A DNA stretch of 64,000 bases from Treponema sp. (lineage in GTDB: Bacteria > Spirochaetota > Spirochaetia > Treponematales > Treponemataceae): positions 124,001 to 188,000 of the forward strand of contig JAEEIU010000002.1 of assembly GCA_016281495.1 (NCBI GenBank). Reading direction: 5' to 3'. This document shows, piece by piece, positions 17,365-26,500 of the stretch. A program made the position numbers and the translations under genes. The number at the start of each line of letters is the position of its first letter. The stretch's first letter is position 1. Below the pieces are notes generated by a model. The model searched no databases, was not told the origin of the DNA, and saw nothing but the letters and a program-made list of their open reading frames with translations.

Positions 17365-18441
17365 ATGATGAAAAAGATTATTTCAATAACAGTTTTATCC
17401 ATCGCAACACTTTTTCTGGCAATCAGCTGCCATGACCCGATTTTTTACATGATTTCCCAGGAAGTAGTTCAGGAAGAAGGCCTCCAGGGCGACATAAACT
17501 CAATGGTAAAATTCGGAAGCAACCTCTATGTCGCAAACGGCAGAATCTATAAAAAAACTGCAGAATCCTCCACAAGCACAGGCCTCTACAACGGACAGTG
17601 GTCTGAATCATCCACAAGCGGAATAAATGGCTTTGTTTTCTTTCTTGCCACAGACAATAACTACCTTAGTTCCACAGTCACAGTCAATAAATACCTTTAT
17701 GCACTGGCCTATCAGTTCACCGCCGACAACGACAAAAGCCTTAACCGCCCGAGCCATATAAGGCTTTATGCATCAAGTGACGGCTCTTCATGGACACAGG
17801 TAAACATATCAACATTGACAGGTTTAAGTAATGGGAATGACTCCTATGGACAGGGAGCCGCCCGCATTTTTGATAATAAAGAAGGTTCTGCATACATCAG
17901 ACTGTATAATGGCGAAACACCCACTGTTTACACACTGAACGGAATAGGAGTCCCAACATCAAGTTCAGCTCCCGCAAATTCACTTGGTGCAGCAAATACT
18001 CAGTTCTGGACATCACCAGCCATTTGTTATGCAAACAGCAAATACTATTTCGCCCACAACAGCAAGACACTTTATTACAGTAGCACCGGAACTTCCGACA
18101 CTACAACTTCTGTAGAACTTGATTGTGGAGACATACAGTCAATTGCGGCAACAAGCGACTACCTGATTTTGGGAACTAACAAAGGTATCGCAAGGGTAAA
18201 GTTAAATTCTGGTATACCTGAATCACATATAACCAATTTCCCAAACAACGCAGAGTCACTTGTTACGGGAATCGTACCGATGGTATTTGTCCTTAATTCG
18301 GGAGCTGCAGAGGGCCAAACCGATGAATATGCCTCAATGACGGTTGGAGGATCACTTTCTTCTTCTCCCGACACATTTGACGAAACAGGACTTTACGCAT
18401 TCTATCCATCCCGTGGTGTGTGGAACAGAGACGGCGACTAA
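17365..18441 (+). CDS. Lipoprotein, beta-propeller-like
   Basis: The start ATG at 17365 follows AAGAGGT. The protein has 358 residues with a lipoprotein signal (KKIISITVLSIATLFLAIS then C). The mature sequence repeats short blocks such as MVKFGSNLYVANGRIYK, ADNDKSLNRPSHIRLYASSD and AATSDYLILGTNKGIARVK, typical of beta-propeller blades. There are no catalytic motifs. The pairing with an outer-membrane barrel directly upstream suggests a complex at the outer membrane, but this is inference. A start at 17305 would overlap the barrel gene and is rejected. Confidence 0.75.
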   Translation: MMKKIISITVLSIATLFLAISCHDPIFYMISQEVVQEEGLQGDINSMVKFGSNLYVANGRIYKKTAESSTSTGLYNGQWSESSTSGINGFVFFLATDNNYLSSTVTVNKYLYALAYQFTADNDKSLNRPSHIRLYASSDGSSWTQVNISTLTGLSNGNDSYGQGAARIFDNKEGSAYIRLYNGETPTVYTLNGIGVPTSSSAPANSLGAANTQFWTSPAICYANSKYYFAHNSKTLYYSSTGTSDTTTSVELDCGDIQSIAATSDYLILGTNKGIARVKLNSGIPESHITNFPNNAESLVTGIVPMVFVLNSGAAEGQTDEYASMTVGGSLSSSPDTFDETGLYAFYPSRGVWNRDGD

Positions 18442-18459
18442 TTTACCGGGGGAGACCAA

Positions 18460-20898
18460 GTGGCAGATTTGTTTGATCAGCGTGAGACTTCACATGAGCC
18501 TCTTGCCTCCCGGATGCGCCCGCGTTCACTTGACGAATACATTGGCCAGGACCACATTGTAGGAAAAGGCCGTCTTTTACGCAGAGCCATAGCCGCAGAC
18601 CAGCTTACCTCCGTCATTTTCTATGGCCCTCCTGGTTCAGGTAAAACAACCCTCGCAAGGGTAATCGCAAACCACACAAAATCCAACTTCATCACCTTAA
18701 ACGCAGTCCTAACCGGAGTTGCAGACATAAGGAAAGCCATAGCCGAGGCCGAGGATAAAAGGAACCTTTATGGCAGAAAGACGATTTTATTTGTAGATGA
18801 AGTTCACCGGTGGAACAAAAGCCAGCAGGATGCACTTTTGCCCTGGGTAGAAAACGGCACGATAATCTTAATCGGAGCCACAACCGAAAATCCATTTTTC
18901 GAAGTGAACAAGGCCCTTGTAAGCCGAAGCCGTGTGTTTCAGTTAAAGCCGCTCACAAACCAGGATTTGATGAATGCCGCAAAACAGGCCCTCTCGGATA
19001 CTGAACGCGGATACGGCCACTGGAAAATTGAATTTGAAAAAGGTGCCCTTGAACATCTTGTGGAAACCGCCAACGGAGACGCACGCAGCCTTCTGAATGC
19101 ACTGGAGCTTGCAGTAGAAACCACACCGGAACATTGGTCACCAGAATCAACTCCACCTGTACCAAGCTACGGAACCACGATTTACATCAGCAAGGAAGCC
19201 TGTGAAGAATCCATTCAGAAAAAAGTAGTCCTCTACGACCGCGACGGAGACTACCACTACGACATAATATCCGCATTCATAAAAAGCCTAAGGGGACGAG
19301 ACCCCGATGCCGCATGTTACTGGCTTGCACGCATGGTAAAGGCAGGAGAAGACCCGCATTTCATTTTCCGCCGCATGCTCATTTCCGCATGTGAAGATAC
19401 AGGACTTGCTGACCCCAAGGCCATTTCCATAATCGAATCCTGCGCCCAGGCATTCGACAGGGTTGGCATGCCAGAGGGACAATACTTCCTTGCACATGCC
19501 GCACTCTATCTTTCCACCGCACCAAAGTCCAACAGTGCCATGGCATTTTTTGACGCCCTTGCTTCCGTGGAAAAAGAAGATGCCGAAGTTCCAAACCACT
19601 TGAGGGACAACAACCGCGACGCAGAAGGTTTCGGTCATGGTTCAGGATACATGTATCCGCACGCATACAGGGACCACTGGGTTGCACAACAATATCTTCC
19701 GGACGCACTTGTGGGAAGGGTATTCTACACACCATCCACCCAGGGCTACGAAAAGGAAATCAGAGACGAAGTACTTTCACGCAGGGAACTACAGATTTCA
19801 TCGCTGATGCAGGAATCCGAGGAAGAAAAACCTCAGGCAGTAAATCCGGTTGGAGAATGGTGGAAGGACAACCACAAGGAAGCTGGAAAAGGCAAAACCG
19901 AAGAAAACCTTACCTTTACCCCACAGGACAAAAAGAAGGAAGCCGTACTGGACAAGGCAGAACGCAGCTGGAGGTCACGTTTGGACACAAACAAGGCAGA
20001 ACTGCTTACCCAGATACGTGATACCCTCGTTCAAATGGCAAACCTAAAACGCCACCACAGAAGCCTCATCTGGAATGCCGACGATGCACTCCTCTTGTTC
20101 TACATTTTGCGCCAGTGTCCGGAAGGTCTTTCATGTGGAGCCTGCAGGACAGAAAACGGAAAAAAGCTTCTTGAACAATATGCATCAACACTTGGCGAGA
20201 TGGACAAACCACTTCTTGCAGTCGAAAGGCCTGGTTCAGCATTTGACCCACTTTCCATACGCTCAGTAATTCAGGAACTTGGAGACATTCAGCTGGACAG
20301 GATTTTTTTCAGGGATCCATTTGCTTCTATCGATGACATTCAAAAGGCATCGGTGGCATTAAAGGAACTTGCCGCTGGAACTGAGTCACAGAACAGGGAC
20401 ATTGCCTTTAGCGAGGAAGACAGTCTTCAAAAAGATTCAAGGCCATTGCTTTCTGACGGGGCACTAATCGTAATAAGCCAGAGGATTCCCAGACACGCCC
20501 AGCACATAGGAAAGCTCATTTGTGAACAGATAAAGGTCACTGGAGCAGAAGACCTTGCCCTACTTGATAAAATGGAAAAGGCAGAAACTGAATTCTTCAG
20601 CAAGCCGGACAATTCCCTATTTGCATGGGACACAGATGATGTTGTAAAACTCTTTGGCATGCAGGGCTTTACCGTACAAAGCAAGACAGTATCGTTTACG
20701 GAAAAACGCCGCATAAGCCAGACTGACATAGAAAAATGGTTCAACACCACACAGTCATCATACGGAAAGCACCTTATCCAGGCACTCGGAGAAGAAGCCG
20801 TCAGCAAAATCAAGGGATTGCTTTTGGATGCATCAGGAAAAATGCTGTTCAACTGGAAAAGCGAAAATGCATTTTTTACTTGTAGATTTGACAAATAA
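18460..20898 (+). CDS. rarA: RarA/MgsA-type AAA+ ATPase fused to a C-terminal extension
   Basis: The first 440 residues are a full RarA (MgsA/WRNIP1) ATPase acting at stalled replication forks. They contain Walker A GPPGSGKTTL (56-65), Walker B FVDEVHRW (111-118), the sensor GATTENPFFEVN, and the C-terminal tetramer domain with DPHFIFRRMLISACED. Usual RarA proteins end near residue 440. Here a 370-residue part follows, after a Lys/Glu linker (450-500). It contains LIWNADDALLLFYILRQCPEG and a GALIVISQRIP stretch and looks like a degenerate Rossmann or methyltransferase-like fold. RarA/unknown-domain fusions are known in several phyla. The start is a GTG after GGGGAGA. Confidence 0.9.
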   Translation: MADLFDQRETSHEPLASRMRPRSLDEYIGQDHIVGKGRLLRRAIAADQLTSVIFYGPPGSGKTTLARVIANHTKSNFITLNAVLTGVADIRKAIAEAEDKRNLYGRKTILFVDEVHRWNKSQQDALLPWVENGTIILIGATTENPFFEVNKALVSRSRVFQLKPLTNQDLMNAAKQALSDTERGYGHWKIEFEKGALEHLVETANGDARSLLNALELAVETTPEHWSPESTPPVPSYGTTIYISKEACEESIQKKVVLYDRDGDYHYDIISAFIKSLRGRDPDAACYWLARMVKAGEDPHFIFRRMLISACEDTGLADPKAISIIESCAQAFDRVGMPEGQYFLAHAALYLSTAPKSNSAMAFFDALASVEKEDAEVPNHLRDNNRDAEGFGHGSGYMYPHAYRDHWVAQQYLPDALVGRVFYTPSTQGYEKEIRDEVLSRRELQISSLMQESEEEKPQAVNPVGEWWKDNHKEAGKGKTEENLTFTPQDKKKEAVLDKAERSWRSRLDTNKAELLTQIRDTLVQMANLKRHHRSLIWNADDALLLFYILRQCPEGLSCGACRTENGKKLLEQYASTLGEMDKPLLAVERPGSAFDPLSIRSVIQELGDIQLDRIFFRDPFASIDDIQKASVALKELAAGTESQNRDIAFSEEDSLQKDSRPLLSDGALIVISQRIPRHAQHIGKLICEQIKVTGAEDLALLDKMEKAETEFFSKPDNSLFAWDTDDVVKLFGMQGFTVQSKTVSFTEKRRISQTDIEKWFNTTQSSYGKHLIQALGEEAVSKIKGLLLDASGKMLFNWKSENAFFTCRFDK

Positions 20899-20960
20899 CG
20901 TGTAAAATATAGTAATGTGGTTTTTTACCGCATCAAATTGAATTATCAAAGGAGCTTTAC

Positions 20961-21593
20961 ATGAACTTTATTTTCTTAGGCCCTCCTGGAGCCGGCAAAG
21001 GAACTCTTGCAGGACAAGTTGCAGAGGAATACGGAATCCCACACATTTCTACAGGTGACATTTTCCGTGCAAACATCAAGAACAAGACTCCCCTTGGTGT
21101 AAAAGTCAAGGCAGTTATTGATGCCGGTGGACTTGTAAGCGACGAAGACACTTGCGCACTCGTAGAAGACCGCCTCAAGCAGGATGACTGCAAGAAAGGT
21201 TTCATCCTTGACGGTTTCCCACGCACTATTCCTCAGGCAGAGGCTCTGGAAAAAATCAAGAATGACGTTCAGGTTGTTAATTTTGAAGTTGACAATGAAC
21301 TCATCATCGCACGCCTTTCAAACCGCCGTGTATGCAAGAGCTGTGGCGCAAACTACAACGTAAAATTCATGCCGCCAAAGGTAGAAGGAAAATGCGACAA
21401 GTGTGGTGGAGAACTTTACACACGCGACGACGACAAGCTTGAATCAATTACAAACCGTCTGGACGTTTACCGCAAGCAGACAGAACCGCTCATCGGATTC
21501 TACCGCGAAAAGGGCAAGCTTACGGACATCGATTCAGCGCGCGACAGCAAGGAAGTTCTAGTAGACTTCAGGAAGCTTTTCCCGGCAAAATAA
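20961..21593 (+). CDS. adk: Adenylate kinase with zinc-type LID
   Basis: Adk interconverts ATP + AMP and 2 ADP. At 210 residues it has the P-loop GPPGAGKGT (7-15), the AMP-binding DGFPRTIPQA, and a long LID whose CKSCG and CDKCG pairs form a four-cysteine zinc site, as in Gram-positive and many spirochaetal enzymes. The R-rich RLDVYRKQTEPLI segment is conserved. An AAGGAGC site precedes the ATG. A TTGACA box at 20887-20892 lies at the end of rarA, with A/T-rich sequence after it, so adk may have its own promoter. No terminator was seen in the 9-base gap to the convergent ispDF. Confidence 0.97.
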   Translation: MNFIFLGPPGAGKGTLAGQVAEEYGIPHISTGDIFRANIKNKTPLGVKVKAVIDAGGLVSDEDTCALVEDRLKQDDCKKGFILDGFPRTIPQAEALEKIKNDVQVVNFEVDNELIIARLSNRRVCKSCGANYNVKFMPPKVEGKCDKCGGELYTRDDDKLESITNRLDVYRKQTEPLIGFYREKGKLTDIDSARDSKEVLVDFRKLFPAK

Positions 21594-21602
21594 TCATTTG
21601 AT

Positions 21603-22841
21603 TTAAAAGTTTTTTTCCAAAAGGCAGGTACAGTAGGCTTTAACGGCTAATCCCGCTCCTACTGCATCCTGCTTTTCATTTGTCTTGGCCTTTACAAAAA
21701 CCTGTTCTTCTTTAACTTCAAGAATCTGTGCAATTGACTTTATTACCTGCATCCGATACGGAAGGAATTTCGGCTTTTCCAATTCCAGAACGGCATCAAG
21801 ATTTACAAGAGACCACCCGTTTGCCTTTACGTCATTCCATATTTTCTTAAGCAAAACTTTTGAATCGGCATCCTTCCACTCTGGATCTTCCGGCGGGAAA
21901 TATGAGCCTATGTCTCCCAAACCGCTTGCCCCTAAGAGTGCATCAGATATTGCATGCAGGAGCACGTCCCCATCCGAATGGCCATCCTCGCCTTTTTCAA
22001 ATGGAATCTCAACACCGCCCACTACAAACTTTCTGCCTTCCTTTAATACATGCAGGTCGGTACCAAATCCAATGCGAATCATATGCTCCCCTTTATTTTG
22101 CAGAATGTCCTGAGCGTCCGGTATGTCCTTTGGGAACGTAATCTTTATGTTCTCTGCCTCACCCGAAACCACACGCACTTTTCTTGAACCAGTAAGTTCA
22201 GGATACGCATCCCAAATCTCTGAGTCATCGGTAAATACATTCCCGCTGTCTTTTGCAAGGTCATGGCACTTTAGTATTGTCCCAAATTCAAAAGCCTGCG
22301 GAGTTTGAACGGCAATCAATTCCTCCCGCTTTAGGTGGCATTCTATCTGGCCTTCCTTATCAACAACCTTTTGAGTGTCAACAGGAACAAGACCAGGAAC
22401 TGCCGCCCCATGATTTTCTGCCGCATCTGTAATGCGCACTATTAAGGCCGGAGTTAAATACGGACGTGCTCCGTCATGAATGTGAACTATTGTGTCGTCT
22501 GGAATCCTATTGTTCAGGAAAGAGAGGGCAAGATAAACAGACTCCTGCCTGCTTTTCCCGCCTGCAATGAAATTGATTTTTAGTGATTCTTTTTTTTCTT
22601 TTAAATCTGGATCGGAGAACAGGATGTCCCTTGTCTGTTCCTCAAGACCAGGTATGCAGCAGATTACGGTTGTCATGAATGAAACATGAATTTGCTCCGC
22701 TGCATTCAAAAAGGCCTTGAGGCTGGAAGATAGAACCGTACCTTTGCCAAGTGAACGGAATTCTTTTTTGCCGGTGCCCCCCATTCTGGAAGAAGAACCG
22801 GCTGCAAGAATTACCACTGCCAAAGAATTATTCTTCATCAT
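21603..22841 (-). CDS. ispDF: Bifunctional IspD-IspF (MEP isoprenoid pathway)
   Basis: This 412-residue fusion carries out two steps of the non-mevalonate pathway. Residues 1-250 are IspD, the CDP-ME synthase, with AAGSSSRMGG near the N-terminus and HDGARPYL in the middle. Residues 253-412 are IspF, the MEcPP synthase, with the zinc-site RIGFGTDLHVL, the DGHSDGDVLLHAISDALLGA block and KAKTNE near the end. The order skips IspE, which acts between them and is encoded at 47761-48642. Fused IspDF enzymes are known in alpha- and epsilon-proteobacteria and spirochaetes. Its start overlaps the end of carD by 14 bases, a coupled arrangement also seen in other bacteria. Confidence 0.94.
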   Translation of the reverse strand: MMKNNSLAVVILAAGSSSRMGGTGKKEFRSLGKGTVLSSSLKAFLNAAEQIHVSFMTTVICCIPGLEEQTRDILFSDPDLKEKKESLKINFIAGGKSRQESVYLALSFLNNRIPDDTIVHIHDGARPYLTPALIVRITDAAENHGAAVPGLVPVDTQKVVDKEGQIECHLKREELIAVQTPQAFEFGTILKCHDLAKDSGNVFTDDSEIWDAYPELTGSRKVRVVSGEAENIKITFPKDIPDAQDILQNKGEHMIRIGFGTDLHVLKEGRKFVVGGVEIPFEKGEDGHSDGDVLLHAISDALLGASGLGDIGSYFPPEDPEWKDADSKVLLKKIWNDVKANGWSLVNLDAVLELEKPKFLPYRMQVIKSIAQILEVKEEQVFVKAKTNEKQDAVGAGLAVKAYCTCLLEKNF

Positions 22842-23469
22842 CCTCGTCTAAATCGTCTTCATCTCCGTCGTCGTCATCATCTGAGCGGTCGGCATCGTCA
22901 TCAAGCTCGTCGTCAAACTCGTCATCATCCTCATCGTCGGGACTGATGATTTTCTTATCCTGCCTCATGCCAAGTGGTTCAAGCTTTGCATGCAGCATTG
23001 CCTCAACTTCCTTGGAAGAAATGCCCATTGCCTCGGAAATCTCATCCTCAAGAAGTTTTTTGGCATTCTCATAAAGCTTGCGTTCAAGTATTGGAAGCTC
23101 CTTGATTTTTGAACGGTGATACAGGCTTCTTACGATTGCAGTAATATCCTGGATTGAACCTTTTTTAAGGAGCTCAAGATTATTCTGATAGCGCTGTTTC
23201 CAGTCTGATGTTGGCGTCTCAAATTCCTCGCTGATCATTTCGATTGCTTTCTCGGCTTCTTTCTTTGAGACTATTGCACGGATGCCCATCTTGGTAGAAT
23301 TCTTGACAGGTACCATTACATACATGTCAGAAACTTCTATATAGATTTTGTAATAGTAAATCATCTCACCCTTGAATTCCTGACGGAAAACATCGGTGAT
23401 AGTTCCAACCCCCTGACTGGGGTAGACAACTTTCTGATTCACTGAAAATTCTGTCTTAGGTTTAGCCAT
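22828..23469 (-). CDS. CarD-family transcription regulator with acidic tail
   Basis: The protein has 213 residues. Residues 9-68 form the CarD/CdnL RNA-polymerase-interaction fold (FSVNQKVVYPSQGVGTITDV, then MYVMVPVKN). Residues 70-165 are the helical DNA-binding part (LYHRSKIKELPILERKLYENA). CarD stabilises the open complex at many promoters. The last 35 residues are nearly all Asp and Glu, much longer than in most CarD proteins. The mRNA is probably leaderless: the -10 box TATAAT sits 6 bases before the ATG. It is cotranscribed with ispDF. Confidence 0.92.
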   Translation of the reverse strand: MAKPKTEFSVNQKVVYPSQGVGTITDVFRQEFKGEMIYYYKIYIEVSDMYVMVPVKNSTKMGIRAIVSKKEAEKAIEMISEEFETPTSDWKQRYQNNLELLKKGSIQDITAIVRSLYHRSKIKELPILERKLYENAKKLLEDEISEAMGISSKEVEAMLHAKLEPLGMRQDKKIISPDDEDDDEFDDELDDDADRSDDDDDGDEDDLDEDDEE

Positions 23470-23475
23470 AATTCC

Positions 23476-23504
23476 ATTATACCCTAAAATATATAAAAAT
23501 TCAA
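23476..23504 (-). promoter_or_regulatory. Promoter of carD, likely leaderless
   Basis: On the minus strand TTGAAT (23499-23504), 17 bases, TATAAT (23476-23481), then only six bases to the carD ATG at 23469. Transcription would start at or next to the start codon. Confidence 0.6.
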
Positions 23505-23513
23505 TTAAAAATC

Positions 23514-26500
23514 TTATTCGTCATCAGATGGAATTTCCAGAATAAGTTCAACTGCTTCTTCTGATATTCCAAGACTGTTGGCGATTTCGTCGTTTGACCA
23601 GTGCATTCGCTTGAGTTCCTTTACGTTCTCGCGAATCTGTGGTGTTATGCCGCTGCCCTTCTTTGCCTTTTCCTGCTCCTTCTTCTTCTTGGTGACATTG
23701 GTTCTTGAAATTGTCTGCAATACACCAATCTGTTTGTCTGCATTTTTGGCAAGCTGCTGCAAGCGTTCCTCGGTTCCCAGAATGCCTGTCTTTGTCTCGT
23801 TGAGGGCATCCATGCGTTCCTCGGTTTCATCCAAAATCTGCTGAAGTGAAGACAGCTTATCCACAGCATCATTGATGTTGTCGTTGTGCTTCATGATCAG
23901 ATTTATGCCGTCCTGAAGCTCTTCCAGCTGTCCCGGCAGATCATCCAACTGTGTGTTACATGAGGCAAGCCTTCTTTCAAGGTCATGAATGCGGTCTGCC
24001 GTTCTGTCAACATTATTGGCGACTTTTTCTATAGTCTCTGCCTTTGTTTCAATTCTGTCGTACTGAGCCTGAATGCCGTTAAGTGAATCCTGGAAGTTGC
24101 GGACCGTTACCTGCATGTTCACAAGCTTGTCGTTTGTGACGTTAAGTTCTGCAATCTTGTCATCCATTGAATTACTCAATGCCATCAGGCGGCTGAACTT
24201 TTGCTCAAGACTTTCAAGCTGATTCTTCTGAGAGTTAAAGTTAGATATGCGGTTGTCAATATCCGCGCTCATCTGCTGAACCTGCTCAATCATCTGGCGC
24301 ACGTTGTTGACCTTAACCTCATAGCTTGCAAATCCGTTTATCTTTGTCTGAAGATTTTCTATGGATTCGTTAAGCTGTTTCTTAAGCTGGTCTGCCTTGT
24401 CAAAGAGTCCTGTCTGAGCCGTAAAGCGTGTAATGCCCTTGTTGATTTCATCAATGCGAATCTGAAGTGCATTAGTGTCATCGTTCAAGTGCTCTATCAT
24501 GCGCTGATATGCCTGCTTGTCTGCATCAACCGTATCCTTGAGGTTATGCTTGAGTTCCTTGATCTGGCGGTCTGCCTGTCCTGTTGCATCCTGAAGCATG
24601 CCCTGTGTACTCTGAACCATTGCCTCGTAACGTTTCTGCAACTGCTGCAAAATCTGTCCTGAGCGATCCTCATACAGCTTGAGTGCTGCCTCTGCCTTGT
24701 CGGTAAGGATATCGATGTCGTCCTGTACCTTCTGTCTTGATTCCTGTGTCTTTGAATCAATATCCGCATAGCTCTGCTGCTGTTTCTGCATAAAGAACTG
24801 AAGGTCCTGCTCATACTTTTCGTTTGTTTCCTTGAGCTGCCTTGCAATCTGAATCTTGAAGTCATTTACGCTCTGAATCGTCTCGTCCATGATTGCGGTA
24901 TTGTTCTTATACTTTTGGTCAAACTCTGCCTTTATGTCCACAAACTGTGCGTTGATGTTGCGGAGGTTTTCTGCCAGCTGTTCAGTAACCTTGCGGTTGT
25001 ATCCGTCGCTTTCCTGCTTTAAGACTGCATTGGCCTGTTCCGTCGTGCTCTTTAATGCTGTACGGTACTGCTCGATGAAGTCATGCAGACGCTGGTTTAC
25101 AGTGTTAATCTGATTTTCGATTGTACTCTGACCTGTCTGCAATGCGGCCTGGAAACGTGATTCCTGCTCGGTTGTCTTTGTCTGAATCTCGTTGATGCGG
25201 TTCTTGAGTTCATCTGCATAACGTGTCTCCAGATCCTTGCGGCTTTCCTCATAGGTATTCGTGAAGTTTTCTATGCGTGTATCAAACTTGTTCTTCCATT
25301 CGTTGAGCTGCTGGTTAATGGCCTCCTCACGCTTCCTGAGGTCCATGGTGAATGTATCCTCAAATACCTTAAGCTGAGAACTGGTCGTTGAATATGATTT
25401 TTCCTTAAGCTCTTCAAGAGTAACTTCGAGTGTTTCAACTTCTTCCTTGAGCTTGTCGCTTCTGGATTTGAGTGAAGTCTCAAAGTTGACGTGATTCTTT
25501 GAAACGCTTGTGGTGAATTTTTCAAAGTCTCCAAGAACACGTTTCTGCGCCTGATCCATGATTTTTCTGAGGGCATCTTCAAGCTTGTCAACATCAGCAC
25601 CTGCAGTGTTAAGCTTGTTAAAGCGGTAGTCCATTTCCTGCTTGTACTTGTCCAGCTGCTTGTCCAAACCAGCAAGGAATACAGACTGCTTGTTCTCATA
25701 ATCCATGGAAATTGACTTCATTGCCTTGCCCAGGCTTTCATCAAACATGACGAACTGTTCCTTCATTTCCCGGTCAAAGTTTGCAAGCTTATCGGCGGAA
25801 AGTGTCGTCTCTTGGTTGATCCTTTCTGCAATGGCATGAGACTCTTCTATTGATTTTTCATACTGTGCCTTTGTATCAGCTATGGCATCTTCTACCTGAG
25901 TCCTCATAAGGTCTGCGCGGTTCTGAACGTCTGCAAGTGAATCGGCGATGTTCTTCTGCATGTCAGATACAAACACCTGAAGCTCTGACTTGTACTTGTT
26001 CAAATGGGCAACAGACATCTCCTTGTACTTTTCGTAGGATGATGCTTCCTTTTGCTCCGCACGGCTGAATGCCTCATCAAAGAGACCGTCATATTTCTGC
26101 TGAATCTCCTGAACCTTAACCTGTACCCTGCTCTCAATGTCGTCAAGGCGGCTAGTGTTTCCGATTGTTGTCTGCTCGAGCTCAGCGGCTGTCTCACGTG
26201 CATTATTCAATGTTGCAAGAACGGAATCCCTGAATTCAAGAATCTGTGAATTGGTGTCGTCCTCAAGCTTTTTGGTCTTTAACTCAACTGCCGCCTCAAG
26301 GGTATTCACCTTTTCCATCAAATCGGAAGTGATGTCATTGACCTTTCTTGTAATCGCCTCAGATGCATCAGAGTTCGTTTCCCTGACTGCAACCTCAAGG
26401 GCCGATGTCTTTTTATCAAGTTCCTCCTGAAGACGTGATACGATTCCCGTAACATTAGCCTCCATATCAGAAGCGGACTGGTTAACCGCAAGATCAAGAT

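Noticed and set aside
22751-23074. Ser-rich 107-residue plus-strand frame
   Set aside because: It is the reverse reading of the Asp/Glu tail of CarD (GAT/GAC/GAA to serine codons).
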